A stretch of 20,606 nucleotides of DNA from contig NW_003147782.1 of the NCBI RefSeq assembly GCF_000003605.2, forward strand, positions 38,472 through 59,077. Reading direction: 5' to 3'. Made by a program: the position numbers and the translations under genes. Positions 1 to 10,008 of the stretch are shown in pieces. The stretch comes from Saccoglossus kowalevskii (taxonomy: Eukaryota; Hemichordata; Enteropneusta; Harrimaniidae). The notes below the pieces were generated by a model. The model ran no database searches. It saw only the letters and a list, made by a program, of their open reading frames with translations, and was not told the DNA's origin. How positions within the stretch are numbered: position 1 is the stretch's first letter; the number at the start of each line of letters is the position of its first letter.

Positions 1-76
<76 letters not shown>
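1..76. repeat. (TA)38 microsatellite
   Basis: Uninterrupted TA dinucleotides run from the first base to position 76. The window edge cuts the array, so its true length is unknown. Such arrays are usually length-variable. Confidence 0.98.
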
Positions 77-77
<1 letters not shown>

Positions 78-200
78 CATTTCTATCACAAAAATGGATA
101 AAATACTAGAGGGAAATACAATATCTATTTGCTCACATTCACAGAATCTTTTGACGTACGATTAAAAACTCTTATTTTTCTGTCAGATATATATTATTAG

Positions 201-406
201 ATAGAGATGTACTGGAGGATACAACATAAAAGCCATCGATATAATATTGTTGTGGTATGTGATGCATCAAATACAGATAATCTAAATCTAATTTTTATAA
301 TTGGTCTAAAACTCACAAATGAAACTGACCACAATCTTCTTGTATCTTTTTCTGGACTAAAGGATTTGAACGAGCTTCCATCTAAAATACATATGCTTCT
401 TACCTT
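201..406 (+). CDS. Candidate exon of an unrecognised protein
   Basis: An open stretch follows the AG at 199-200; the same frame has a TAG at 198-200, so coding must begin by splicing here or at the ATG at 207-209. The 68 codons give a protein-like composition with alternating hydrophobic residues (for example YNIVVVCDA, LIFIIGLKLTNETDHNLLVSF), which reads like beta-strands; this is an impression, not a domain match. The frame stops at 408-410, but that stop overlaps a possible donor, TT|GTAAGC at 407-412, which would end the exon in phase 2. A stronger acceptor (pyrimidine run then CAG at 184-186) lies just upstream but does not open this frame past the TAG at 198-200. The segment could be an exon of the gene whose last exon is proposed at 2747-2905, or the start of a first exon. 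I do not recognise the family. Confidence 0.4.
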
Positions 407-479
407 GTAAGCCTACTTCCCGTTACAGAGTCTTACTTATTTGGCCTACCACATGAACAGCATAACGATGCGATATGTT

Positions 480-907
480 GCAAATTGATCGCATTCTGTA
501 AATAAGGGTGGCCGGATAGGCAGTTACTATCAGGCAGGGTTGTGACCAGTAGTATTATATATAGACATTCAAATGAAGAGATTGAATGGCAGCTCTTTAA
601 AGGATCGCCACCTGGCAGTAATTTCGTATTGGCCAACCACAATAATAAGCTACATTGAACTATGACAGGTCACATCGTGTTAGGAATATGCCTGAAATTA
701 AACCAGAAGCAAGAGTTCTGGTTGAGCACATGTACTTTCATAGTAGTGTACGAAATACATCGAGATACATGAAATATCTATGCCCACAGGAAGATTTGTG
801 GAAGTATTTACCTCCATGTGGTCATGTGTAAATGAAAAATATGAATGAAATGAAAACATGTGTTCAAGGTTCACCACTTACCATGTTGACAAACACATAT
901 ACCCCAG
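480..907 (+). other. Coding-like patches in two frames, unrecognised
   Basis: Two adjacent stretches look protein-like in different plus-strand frames. The first ends at a TGA near 656-658 and contains HSNEEIEWQLFKGSPPGSNF after a possible acceptor TATAG at 560-564 that fits the phase 2 end of the segment at 201-406. The second runs to a TAA at 829-831 and contains MPEIKPEARVLVEHMYF from 688. After that stop the same frame stays open again to 907. No clear donors link these patches. They may be small exons, a decayed gene or transposon, or chance. A minus-strand open frame at 433-642 looks like a shadow of the first patch. Confidence 0.22.
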
Positions 908-2339
908 CTTAATATCTACTGCACAAGAATATAACTTCTAATCTAATCTCCGGGTAATGGACTAGATCAGTCAGAGTGGTTAAACCTCTTCTGAGATTGG
1001 CTTTGTATTTCCTTTGTCTTGCAATTACTGTATACCATTGAGTTGTCAATCTATGTATGTTTGCATCATTTGTGCATATGTATGTACTTTATTGGAAGTT
1101 TGACTCGTAAGGGAAGATGTTAGCTTAGTGTTAGCTATTTATAGCCTCGGGTTGCTTCGGCTTATCTCGGGCGCGCTAAGATGTTCTACTTGTATGATGG
1201 TGTAACGTTGCTTGTAGGCAGATGTTAAAATCGGGGTTACTTGATAACACTACATTTATGATCTAGCAAGAATATAACTGTCAGCTTCAGAGCAAAAAAG
1301 ATATATTATATGGGACATGTTGATAGTTGAAGCAATTCCCTCTCACTTTCGACACCTTTGATCATTGTATTTTTAATTGAATTCACGCAGGGTCGGTGGC
1401 ATTTAGTGGTTGTATGTATGGGTTTGGGTTAGATGCAATTGTGTGGTGCAGGGATTACACTTAATCATCAATATTACACGAGAAATGTTGGTATAAACAA
1501 AAGCTGCATTAAAATACGCATGTTCATGCCGTCGGCTAAGAAAAGGCATGTGACGTCATAGGCTCAGCCTTAACTCAAGCAGTGATCAACTGCTCATTTT
1601 CGCTGGTTCCCGGCGTCCCTTGCGAATGGCAATTAGAACGCAGGTAACTCGTAATAGCCTTATTGTTCCACTGGGCCTGGATTCCGACTTGAAAGCACGT
1701 GACTAAGTGACGCAATTTGAAAACATTCTAATATTCACTTTCCGTAAACAAGTCTTTATTTCTGTAATAACGCCATGCCCATACAGTCTGCCTGCTTAGA
1801 CTTAATATTTGAGATGGATTTGGCATTTCTCGCTGTTTTTGTGCAAATTGGTAACATAAGAAACAGTTTTTTATTCGCCCAACTGCTAGATAAATTTTAA
1901 TCATCTGCATATAATAAATGAAATAGCCTTACTAAATATTATATCAATATATATACAACTGGTGCCTGGCCTTGTAAAAATGTAGTTGTTTAAAGAAACA
2001 TACAGAAATATGCTGCATGCCATCTGACATTGGTGCTTTATTACTTTTTAACTTTAATACGTTTTGGCAAATATAAATCTGATTATCAAATTCTTACCAA
2101 TGAAGCTCAGAATCAGACTTAACATACGGTCATTCGTGAACTGAGTCAAAGAATGTTTCTTATACATTTCTTGCTCATTTGCATACAATATTCTTATACA
2201 ATTTGTTTATTAGATTCTTATAAGAATAGTTCGTAAGGACGCAACCTCTAATTTAAAATGTTCTGGAATCACAGACAGCCATTCTCATTACACAATAGAT
2301 GTTTTAAACACTGGTTATTTTGGTCGGTATTTTTTTTAG
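908..2339. other. No gene recognised; probable intron or spacer
   Basis: About 1.4 kb with no reading frame I can support. It holds a full palindromic cAMP-response-type site, TGACGTCA at 1551-1558, inside a locally GC-richer patch (about 1530-1700). The minus-strand open frame at 1728-1910 has no supporting splice signals. If the segments at 201-406 and 2747-2905 belong to one gene, this stretch is intronic. Confidence 0.5.
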
Positions 2340-2443
2340 AGATGTAGTCTTTGTCATTTGTTTTGAGAATGACATGTTCAGCATTTCATCAAATGTATTG
2401 ACAGCATCAGACGAGATATACTTGCATCATTCCTTATCTGCTG
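2340..2443 (+). CDS. Weak candidate internal exon, unrecognised
   Basis: An uninterrupted pyrimidine run and AG at 2330-2339 make a good-looking acceptor. The next base completes a codon in phase 2, which fits the phase 2 end proposed for the exon at 201-406, and the frame then stays open to a TAG at 2458-2460. The translated stretch is plausible for a protein (it contains DVVFVICFENDMFSISSNV), but the only donor before the stop, G|GTCTAG at 2443/2444, is poor. Its phase 1 end also does not fit the phase 0 start of the candidate exon at 2747. A second frame is open here too, so openness alone is weak evidence. Confidence 0.2.
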
Positions 2444-2746
2444 GTCTAGAGAAATACTAGTTTATACACTGTATCCACCTGGATACATAGACACTCACTG
2501 CGAATCGTGTACAGTTTAACAATTTCAGTTAAAACTGAATAGTCGGCCAATTTTAACGAGCAATTGACTTTGTTGGGTTGTCAAAAATTGGAACTCTCTT
2601 ATTTTTATATACTAGTATTATTATCGGTTCTGTATTTCACTTTTTTGTGAAATTTATTTGTTTTTCCATTTTTTTTCTTTCTCATTCTATACGTATCGTC
2701 ACCCACCCACAGAAATAGTGACTCACCCCTTATACTTTGTTTCTAG

Positions 2747-2905
2747 GTATGTGACTCTATGGCAGGAACGTCACCATATAAAGAATGGTTGCTAAAGCCG
2801 ACAGTGATGTCGACTCGAGAAATGAGTTCCGAACAAGTCGTTCAGGATGTCCACCCTATTCCAGTAGTTTTCTACAACGCAGCTGGATTTAATCTAGACT
2901 GTTAA
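2747..2905 (+). CDS. Putative terminal coding exon of an unrecognised gene
   Basis: A strong acceptor (pyrimidine-rich tract ending TTTCTAG at 2740-2746) is followed by 52 sense codons and a TAA at 2903-2905. Reading starts in phase 0 at GTA; the acceptor TAG is itself an in-frame stop, so this can only be coding if spliced. The stretch is more GC-rich than the flanking DNA and protein-like: it includes YKEWLLKPTVMSTREMSSEQ and ends in an aromatic/hydrophobic run and FNLDC. The base composition drops sharply to AT-rich DNA after the stop, as expected at a coding/3'-UTR boundary. No canonical AATAAA lies within 300 bp; TATAAA variants near 2990 and AATAAA near 3360 are candidates. I do not recognise the protein. 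The sequence GTATGT right after the AG also makes this a possible recursive splice point. Confidence 0.5.
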   Translation, partial: VCDSMAGTSPYKEWLLKPTVMSTREMSSEQVVQDVHPIPVVFYNAAGFNLDC

Positions 2906-3364
2906 AGTTTTTCTTAGTCGCTGTTATCACGATTTTCAAATCAATTATTTTAATAATTTACATTTTTGTTCTACAGATACATTCCATGTATAAATATAAT
3001 GGAATATAACACGTAGACAGACAAGAAGTTAATTCAATTATATCTGACATATTACTATTACTTTTGTAAATCGGAACCACAAAAGACATTTTGGCTCATT
3101 ATTATATTGAGTAAATATTAGTAAAAATTGTCAAAAACACAGCATGATATATTTATGAAATATCCTTTCCATGTAAAGACTCTTTGATTGACCATTTCTT
3201 ATCAGTGTGGTAACCTTACATATTTGTAATGCCACAACTATTATTTCATTACAGAGTTATATAAATTACTTCTGTAATTTAAACGAAACATTTTAAAAAA
3301 TATACCGGAAGCGATGTCATACCCGTACCAACAAGAAACACGATCAGGTCAATTTTGAAATAAA
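2906..3364. other. Probable 3' UTR/intergenic DNA, no gene
   Basis: AT-rich sequence with no open frame worth calling. It would include the 3' untranslated region if the exon ending at 2905 is real; a TATAAA near 2990 and an AATAAA at about 3360 are the candidate poly(A) signals. Confidence 0.4.
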
Positions 3365-3568
3365 TACTGTAAAACATGTCTTTTTAGCTAGCATGTTATT
3401 TTAGCTAATTTAGCTAATTTCGCCAAATTAAGATGTCGCTAATTAGAATAGAGTACATTCTCACAGTAAGATTATTGGTACTTTAGCTAAATTAAGATTC
3501 AGTTAATTCATGCATTGAGTCAAATTCGCTAAAATGGCATGTAGCTATTTCAAAGTGTTTTTCCAGTA
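3365..3568. mobile_element. TA-flanked MITE with about 47-bp imperfect TIRs
   Basis: The left end reads TACTGTAAAA, and the reverse complement of the right end reads TACTGGAAAA. The two ends continue to match for about 47 bases with shared blocks TAGCTA, CATG and ATTTTAGC followed by AATTT, at roughly 70 percent identity. The element is bounded by TA on both sides, the target duplication of Tc1/mariner-type transposons. The interior is rich in repeats of TTAGCTAATT. At 204 bp it has no coding capacity, so it would be non-autonomous. Confidence 0.65.
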
Positions 3569-3992
3569 GTTCATTCTAGATTTAACGACTTTCTTGTGAT
3601 AATGTTTACCACATTTATCTGTGGTGAAAATGACGTACTGTTAACAAATAACGTAAATGTATTTTAAAGAAGCTCGTCGCGCAAGTCATTATACTAAAGA
3701 AATTCGCGCTCACTGATTGAATACAAAACGAAATGGATGAATTAATCATATAGAGGGCGCGCTGACAGATGCATATGAGCGATGTACTAGTATGTGATTT
3801 TAAAAAAACTGGTATCATTGCATTATCATTTCATAAAACGAGTTGCTATCTTGGCTATTTTGAAAAAAATCCTTTGTCTCTTGGGCAATCTACATCGTAT
3901 TATTAACTGGAATATAAGCTCTACTTAAAGTAGCTGACATGGTATATTTTTTATAATTTTGAACACGAAGTTACTTGATTTTATTCGCTTAC

Positions 3993-4115
3993 AAATAATT
4001 TTTCATCTAGCTGGCTTATGTTTGTCATCCATTGGCAAACAACGAAACAGACAAATATGATTTTAGAAGGTTGTTCCTTTCGTGACTGCAGTAAACCTAT
4101 TGGTAACATACAGGG
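3993..4115 (-). pseudogene. Possible second segment of the MFSD6-like sequence
   Basis: Read on the minus strand from 4115, this frame gives a short motif with P, G, R and K spaced like the loop after TM1 of MFSD6-like proteins, then a hydrophobic helix containing SKIIFVCFVVCQW. It is open to 3993, where TTT|GTAAGC makes a reasonable phase 0 donor. It lies in a different frame from the segment at 4207-4392, separated by 91 bases. That gap starts with a good donor but lacks a usable AG close to 4115, so either the sequence is decayed or my boundary is wrong. The family match rests on residue spacing remembered from MFSD6, not on a search. Confidence 0.25.
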
Positions 4116-4206
4116 ACGCCCCAAGTGTTTGTCGAAATCAACATTAACATTATAGCCAGTGTGCCTTTAGTGAGGTATCCGTCAACCTGGGCAGATTCAA
4201 CCTTAC

Positions 4207-4392
4207 AATGCTTCCAAGAACAGTAATGAACCCTATATCATGTGCATTCCATCTCATAGTCCTTATTGTTATATATAACCATGGTATCAACACAGTAGAC
4301 GCACTGAAGTGAGATAATGTAGCACTATTTGAGAGCAAAACCAAGTCTCGTGAAATTCTCGCGCTCAACGAGATCTTGTCGGCCTTTTGCAT
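4207..4392 (-). CDS. MFSD6-like MFS transporter fragment, N-terminal segment
   Basis: On the minus strand an ATG at 4392, directly preceded by an in-frame TAG, opens 62 codons that end at ATT|GTAAGG, a good phase 0 donor (GT at 4205-4206). Without the splice the frame runs on to a stop at 4150. The protein has a polar start, an ISRDLVLL motif, then a hydrophobic stretch with a helix-breaking P in LIPWLYITIRTMRW, and a GFITVL segment about 17 residues after the P. This layout (I-x-x-D-L, hydrophobic helix, P-x-L, basic residue, loop, G) fits the first membrane helix and start of the second in MFSD6-like transporters of the major facilitator superfamily. A full protein would have about 12 helices; only the start is visible. 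It may be a real first exon, with more exons further left that I could not identify, or a pseudogene fragment. Substrate unknown. Confidence 0.4.
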
Positions 4393-6489
4393 CTAAGGTC
4401 TATTATTCAATGTACAGGAATCTGCGTTAAAGTATTGCCCGTGATTCCGAGCCACGCCAGGCCTCACCACACACACACGCACACCAATTCATAGAGTGAT
4501 TGAATTCTTCTTGCTAGAGCTGTAGCCATATACTTTTTCGAGTAGCATTTCTCTTGATTTGATAAAAAACTTCGAGATGCGAAATAACAACAAAACAACG
4601 AGCTACAATCTAGGGTAATGTACACGTCAAACACTCAGTGCTAATTCTGCACCTGAATAAAATATGGTCACAAAACTGAATTCATATATCGCAAATAAAT
4701 AAGATCGGCACATTCACTAACCGCTCGTTTCGAGCAACTTGAACTCGAATCGAAATCTGAGCGCAACGGAGCTCAAATGTGAGGTGAAATGTACGCAATC
4801 ACACAGAATCTAGACGACATTATAGGACCTGCTAGCCGAAAACAAAGCGGTAAATTCTAAGTTTAACAAGTTCGAACTTTGGCAAGAACACTACGAACGC
4901 AACAGTCTGATATAATTCCATAATATAAGACACGATTCCAAAGAAACATGAAAGCAATATAAATCAAATCAATGCGCATTTGTATCTATAGAACTTAACA
5001 TTGACGGGATTTAATATCTAACTTAAAAATCTCGAACGCCTTTGACCCAAAATTTACGAAATATAACGAGGAAGACGTGTCGTTGGTGTAGGAAAAACAT
5101 TGAAAGATATGGATAATGATATATCTGAAGATATCTCGATGTTGGGTGCGTAGAAAAAGAAAACTTTTGAAGTTGAAATAAGGTAAAATGGTTTTACTTC
5201 GATATGATAAGCTGATAGTCGGGATTTCAAATATATATGAGGAAGTATCAGAAAATATGAAATAATACAGATTGAATATTGCGATGAACCATAGCAAACA
5301 CACCTTAATTTTATAATATATACCACACATTCAATTTATGTAACGTAAACACTGTACCAAGTTTGTGTATTAGAGTATCTCAAGATCCAGACTCATGAGA
5401 ATTCAGCATTGTTAAAGGAAGGCCATTAATGATTTCCGTGAAGCAGGTCACTCTGAATAAGCTCATCGCCTTAAAATTACATTTACAACCGCAGTTTAGA
5501 ACTAAATCCAAATTTTCACGTCTAGATTATTACAAAATTATGTTTACAAGTTATAAATGAAAAGAAAGTTGTGAAGATAAATTTCTGTAATTTAATTATA
5601 CATTGCGATTCAAAAATATTTTCGTCAATGTTAAAATCAGTAAAATCTGGTGACACGAGTAATATTTCTGAAGAAAAAATGGTTTGTTAAATTTTCAAAG
5701 TTATTTATTGATGAAGGAGGCATTGTTAACACGTAGTTAATGGTTGGTTTAGTGAATGGGCGATACACTATGATCGGATTACGATAAGCTGGCATTATTA
5801 AATAAATTAGTAGGGAAGACACAGTCATGTTTAGTTTACCTGATACAGGACGACGGATATTGATCGGATCTCCCAAATAATCTTAGAGCTTTAATTGTCC
5901 CGTATAATTCTATTCCAGAAAAGGGCAAAAAAAAGTGTGAACAATTATATAGGAATTACTATTTCCCGATTCATTAATATAATGTTTTGTGACATAATAT
6001 GTCATAGGTTAAAATAATTAGCCCAATAGTTGAAGAACAAGCTGTATTTTGTATAAAGTATTCTACTATTGATAATGTCGTCATAATAGAAAAACTGTCA
6101 TAACACGATACGTTTGAAAGGGAACCTCCTATCAAATATGTGTTCTCTTTGACACAACCAATCACTATGTCACCTCAGCAATATAGAGGTACAACAGGGT
6201 AGTATGTTCTCATATGATTATTCACACATTTGTTAAATGAATTGGATCAGTGTATTGAACATTAGCATGCTGTGTTTATATAACAACTTTTAAAATTGCA
6301 TTTCTTGTTATTTGCCGATGGCGTAATTCTTTCAATACCCCAGTGATTGGTCTACAAAACATTTTCAAAAAGATAATGTTATATGCTAAGCGCCAAGTTT
6401 CTTATAATATTTCCATTGTCCGGCGAAATACTGTTGGTTACCAATATGCCTAGATGCAACTGTACTGGGTTGCCATGAGTGGAGCAGTA
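4393..6489. other. Long AT-rich stretch, no gene recognised
   Basis: About 2.1 kb with no splice-supported coding segment. Minus-strand open frames at 4995-5330 and 5054-5326 overlap in different frames, which argues for low stop density rather than coding. The one at 5637-5876 has a donor-like CAG|GTAAAC inside it but no recognisable product. A short CA-rich run lies near 4460-4485. If the MFSD6-like exon is transcribed from the motif cluster near 6.5 kb, this would be its first intron. Confidence 0.5.
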
Positions 6490-6641
6490 GCCATCTTATA
6501 GTCAATGAGTGAGCAGGCTGTACCGGAAGTACTGTGCCGGAACTATAATGAAAATATTTGAATTGTGTGTCGTTTATAGAGCTACGCGTTTAGTGTTCTT
6601 AAAACGGGGAGTCGTCACCTGCGCATGCGTCAGATGGCCAT
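6490..6641. promoter_or_regulatory. Candidate housekeeping-type promoter (YY1, ETS and NRF1 motifs)
   Basis: Within 152 bp there is a YY1-like GCCATCTTA (6490-6498, that is TAAGATGGC on the minus strand), an ETS-like ACCGGAAGT (6522-6530), a second GCCGGAA (6536-6542), an NRF1-like TGCGCATGCG (6620-6629) and a second YY1-like AGATGGCCA (6632-6640). These sites typically cluster at TATA-less animal promoters. On the minus strand the first site reads AAGATGGCT, with an ATG followed by 13 further codons before a stop. Direction is unknown; the minus strand would point toward the MFSD6-like segment. Confidence 0.35.
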
Positions 6642-7376
6642 AGCGTGTCATTGTTTACAAACAAGCGTCTACCCATGAGCCTTTGCGTAATAAAAGGGAA
6701 GATTGGTCAATATTTTACCGACCAGGTCCTGCAAAAACTAGATTTTTCGATAATTTGCACTAAGAATACAATGTAAAGTGGCATGTGATTTTGTAAACAA
6801 GGAAAGATCAAATTTGCCTGTAAAGTGAACGATTTGATAAAACTGGAATTCAAAGATGAGTTCTTGCCAAACTTGGCCTTTCTTTGGGTAACATTCAATG
6901 TGATCGGCCAACCCAAAGGTTGACAGATTCGACCAGTAAACGAAACTTTGAGTTTCTCCTAGCGGCCTTTGACACTGTGTTGACACACATTATATTTAAT
7001 AAGTATGTTGCTTGCTGTTCTTGACGAAAATGCCTTTCCCCTATGCGGCAAACACACACTAGTTAATATCGAGAATCCAAGGACCACGAGAGAGTCGTTT
7101 TAGAAAACCGGACTCGTTATACTCCTAGAAGGCAATATCCACAGCAGAATTGAATTGCCTTACATGTGTGTTGTCGCTCGCTTGTTTCTTGGTTTGAAAT
7201 ACATCACCCGCTGAGTAGAACAGCAATTTGCAGCCTCAGGTCTAAACCGCTAAAACTATATAACCTGGACATAATTGCTGCCGATATCTCGTTGAAAGTT
7301 AGTGAGCCCCACGACTTGTTTGTACTCCTCAAATAATGCCCCAATTTCTGCCATCATTGCTGTTTTTTAAAATTTT
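6642..7376. other. No gene recognised
   Basis: Two overlapping minus-strand open frames (6707-6916 and 6738-6986) occupy different frames and show no family resemblance or paired splice sites. A TGTTTACAAACAA motif at about 6652-6664 resembles a forkhead-factor site. Nothing else is supported. Confidence 0.45.
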
Positions 7377-7662
7377 GATTCATTGATTTATTTTCAGTTC
7401 AGTGAGTAAATATATTAAGTTCAAAGTTGAATTTATTGAGGCACACATTTTATTCCATTGCAAAAAATATAGCATGTACAAATTAAAATGCATCAATTTA
7501 GATTTAACAAAGTGTACACTGATTCAACTTTGATTCACTTGAATGCATAAACATCATGTAAGAATTCGAATCAATAAATTTCAATTCAGTGTGTGAAAAT
7601 ATAGTACAATTTTGAATTCATCTATTGACGCACACATTTTATTCTATTGCACAACAAATAAT
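7377..7662. repeat. Diverged direct repeat, about 90-bp copies
   Basis: The segment starting at 7377 and ending near 7470 recurs at about 7568-7660. The best-conserved block is GCACACATTTTATTCTATTG (7441-7460 with one mismatch, and 7630-7649). The copies share TTCAGTG and a TTGAATT block and are about 70 percent alike by eye. The start-to-start offset is about 190 bp. This could be an old tandem duplication or part of an unrecognised dispersed repeat. Confidence 0.6.
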
Positions 7663-7995
7663 CTTACTAAAATAAGTCACGTAGATTACGATTTCAAACA
7701 CTATGCAAGTAGACTTGTAGAGTAACAACATACCCGAATGATATGCACATGCATACATTGTGACCTGCTCTTCAAACCGTATCACATTGAGAATATATAA
7801 GATAAAATAAGATTTTGGGTTTGAATTTTTAATTTGTTATAAATAATAACTAGAAAGTTAGCACTACACTTAAGCAATTCTGTGATGTAATAACGGACTT
7901 CCGTTAGAAAAGATTGAAGCGTACCATGTAATAAGTAAATTGTCGGCAATACAATTCACACATTGCTTGCTTTAAGTGGTTGGAAACCATTAATT
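7663..7995. other. AT-rich spacer, nothing recognised
   Basis: No coding, RNA or repeat signal was found between the direct repeat and the foldback transposon. Confidence 0.5.
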
Positions 7996-8849
7996 TTAAA
8001 GGGAACCTCAATCCATACAACATAATGACCCTAAAGAAAAAGCTCCACAAATGTAGGAGAATGCAATTTACAGTTTTGTTGTATCACTTTTCATTCTCTA
8101 GATATTCCACTTTTCATCAGTATTACGTAGTCAGCCATCTTGATTTTCAAGCAAAGGATTTTGGGTAAAGTATGACATCACAGAATCTGTTGTCAGAAGT
8201 TGAGAAAATGATTTCATCTATAACTTCAAAAGTTGAACTTCAATTGGCTGAAAGTTTAGTAATTGGTAGCATACATGTACTGGTGCCATCCATGCTTATA
8301 AAATAGTTGTCATGGAAACAGAACTGAAGATATTTATTTTTAGGTTTTTCTACCAAATGCTAAAATTTCCTTATATTGTATACAATTTACCAATGCAAGT
8401 AGGTTATATAGGTGATATATCACATGTTGAGCACAAAAATGGAACCAAAAAGTGACATTCTATATTTCACAACTAAAATATTGATTTAACGTTTTTAACG
8501 TTTTTAACATAATCTTCACTTTATGTGTATTTGTAAATCTCCAATTTCCATTACTATAATTATATACATGAGTAATATGCACAACGAAAATTTGAACTAA
8601 TTCGCATCAGTATTTCTCATGTTATAGATGAAATAATTTTCTCAATTTCTGACAACAGATTCTATGATGTCATACTTTACCAATAATCCTTTGCTCGAGA
8701 ATCAAGATGGCTGACTACATAATACCGATGAAAAGTTGAATATCTAGAGAATGAAAACTGATATAAAAAAGTGTAAATTGCATTCTCCTACATTTGTGGA
8801 GCTTTTTCTTTAGGGGTCATTATGTTGTTTGGATTGAGGTTCCCTTTAA
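7996..8849. mobile_element. Foldback DNA transposon, TTAA-flanked, 229-bp arms
   Basis: The left arm (7996-8224) is matched by the reverse complement of the right arm (8621-8849) over its full length at roughly 90 percent identity. Both ends read TTAAAGGGAACCTCAATCC, and TTAA at 7996-7999 and 8846-8849 is the likely target duplication. The 396-bp centre (8225-8620) has no supported coding frame, so the element is non-autonomous. A small 10-bp repeat (TTTTTAACG) lies near 8487-8510 in the centre. The plus-strand frame at 7980-8168 is just the left arm and is not a gene. A transcript through this element would fold into a long hairpin. Confidence 0.9.
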
Positions 8850-9073
8850 TTTCAAAATAAGTAGTGCCAGTTTATAATTCATTATATTGTATGTTTGAAA
8901 AAATTCCATTGCGAACAGTTATGAAAATATATTTTATACTATTTCAATTGTACTTAAAGCTCTATTGCGACAGGTTATATCAGGTAACAGATCCAGGTTC
9001 CTATCGTATTAATAGAGAGTGTATAGTAAGTAGAATGGTCGTTCATGGTGGTGAAGCAATTTTGTTTGTATCC

Positions 9074-9202
9074 TTAAAGGGCGTCGTCGTGCCGCGTCCT
9101 GTTCGACATGGGACTCATAGCGACGTATACAACGCGTGTAAAATACATTGTTTATTTACATGAAATTCGAACACGCGCTGCGCGACGAACGCCGCGCTTT
9201 AA
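9074..9202 (-). mobile_element. Short TTAA MITE, copy 1
   Basis: This 129-bp element begins TTAAAGGGCG and ends CGCGCTTTAA, with TTAA at both borders. Its reverse complement is over 90 percent identical to the element at 16288-16421, including the internal block CATTGTTTATTTAC. The ends form imperfect terminal inverted repeats of about 22 bp rich in CGTCG. It is far more GC- and CpG-rich than the surroundings. The plus-strand open frame at 8864-9163 runs into it and is not a gene. The orientation given is relative to the copy at 16288. Confidence 0.85.
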
Positions 9203-10008
9203 AAATCTACTGCCCAAAAGATATTTATTGAAAATGGCATGGCCTCTTTAAGTTTGTGTATTTAAAAATACACCCCCGTTTTCACCGACGCCCCCAGATA
9301 GAAGAAAATGATCAGTACCTAATAGGCTATGTGGGTAATACTATGCCCTACGTCTAGTTATACAATAAATAAAAGGTCGCCGAATATCCCGGGATGGGTC
9401 AATCTCGAATAAAATTAAATTAAAAAGTCCAGGATCTATAAATATTAAACCCATTAACCCACGATATATCTGGTATATTTTGTCCCCCATTGTACTTTTA
9501 TGTCAAAGGTTGAATCGATAGAGAGATTCTCTGAGAGGACAGGCATCTTTGGCGGTTATATTCTTCTCAACATATGTTATCTATGTCCGGGGGGGGGGGG
9601 GTTGAACCTCTGTCGCGTTTCCGATACAAACACTTTTTATTTCAGATAGCTTAAGAGTGCAGACGAACTGTCAACCATTTAGATCATTGAGCATAGAACA
9701 TGTCATGCATGATGGATGGATTGTATGGTTAAAATAAATAAATAAATGAAATCATAATACACACAAAGAGAAATGCGTATTCTCAATTACGTGTGTGTAT
9801 GGGGTTACCATGTTTACAAAGGTTTTAACCCAGCTCCCATCACGGCTATATTGACCCACCCTATAATACCAATTGTACATCCCTAGTGTGATATTGACAT
9901 GTATCCATCAGGGCGTGATGGGATGAAGGACATGCTCTGTGGAGAATTCGAAATGCAAACGTCAGGTGTGTGCGATTACCCTTGGATTGACATGATGATC
10001 TGAATCCC
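9203..10008. other. No gene; poly-G run and a small AAAT repeat
   Basis: The stretch includes 13 consecutive G at 9589-9601 and a short AAAT repeat at about 9733-9747. The minus-strand frame at 9861-10049 lacks support. Nothing else was recognised before the LTR-like patch. Confidence 0.5.

Noticed and set aside
4995-5330. Minus-strand open frames of 111 and 90 codons
   Set aside because: They overlap in two frames, are made of low-complexity I/S/F/Y-rich translation from AT-rich DNA, and have no recognisable motif or splice context.
5637-5876. Minus-strand 79-codon frame with an internal CAG|GTAAAC
   Set aside because: The donor is not in a useful position for the frame and the product is not recognisable.
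8864-9163. Plus-strand 99-codon frame
   Set aside because: Its second half is the short TTAA transposon at 9074-9202; the first half has no support.
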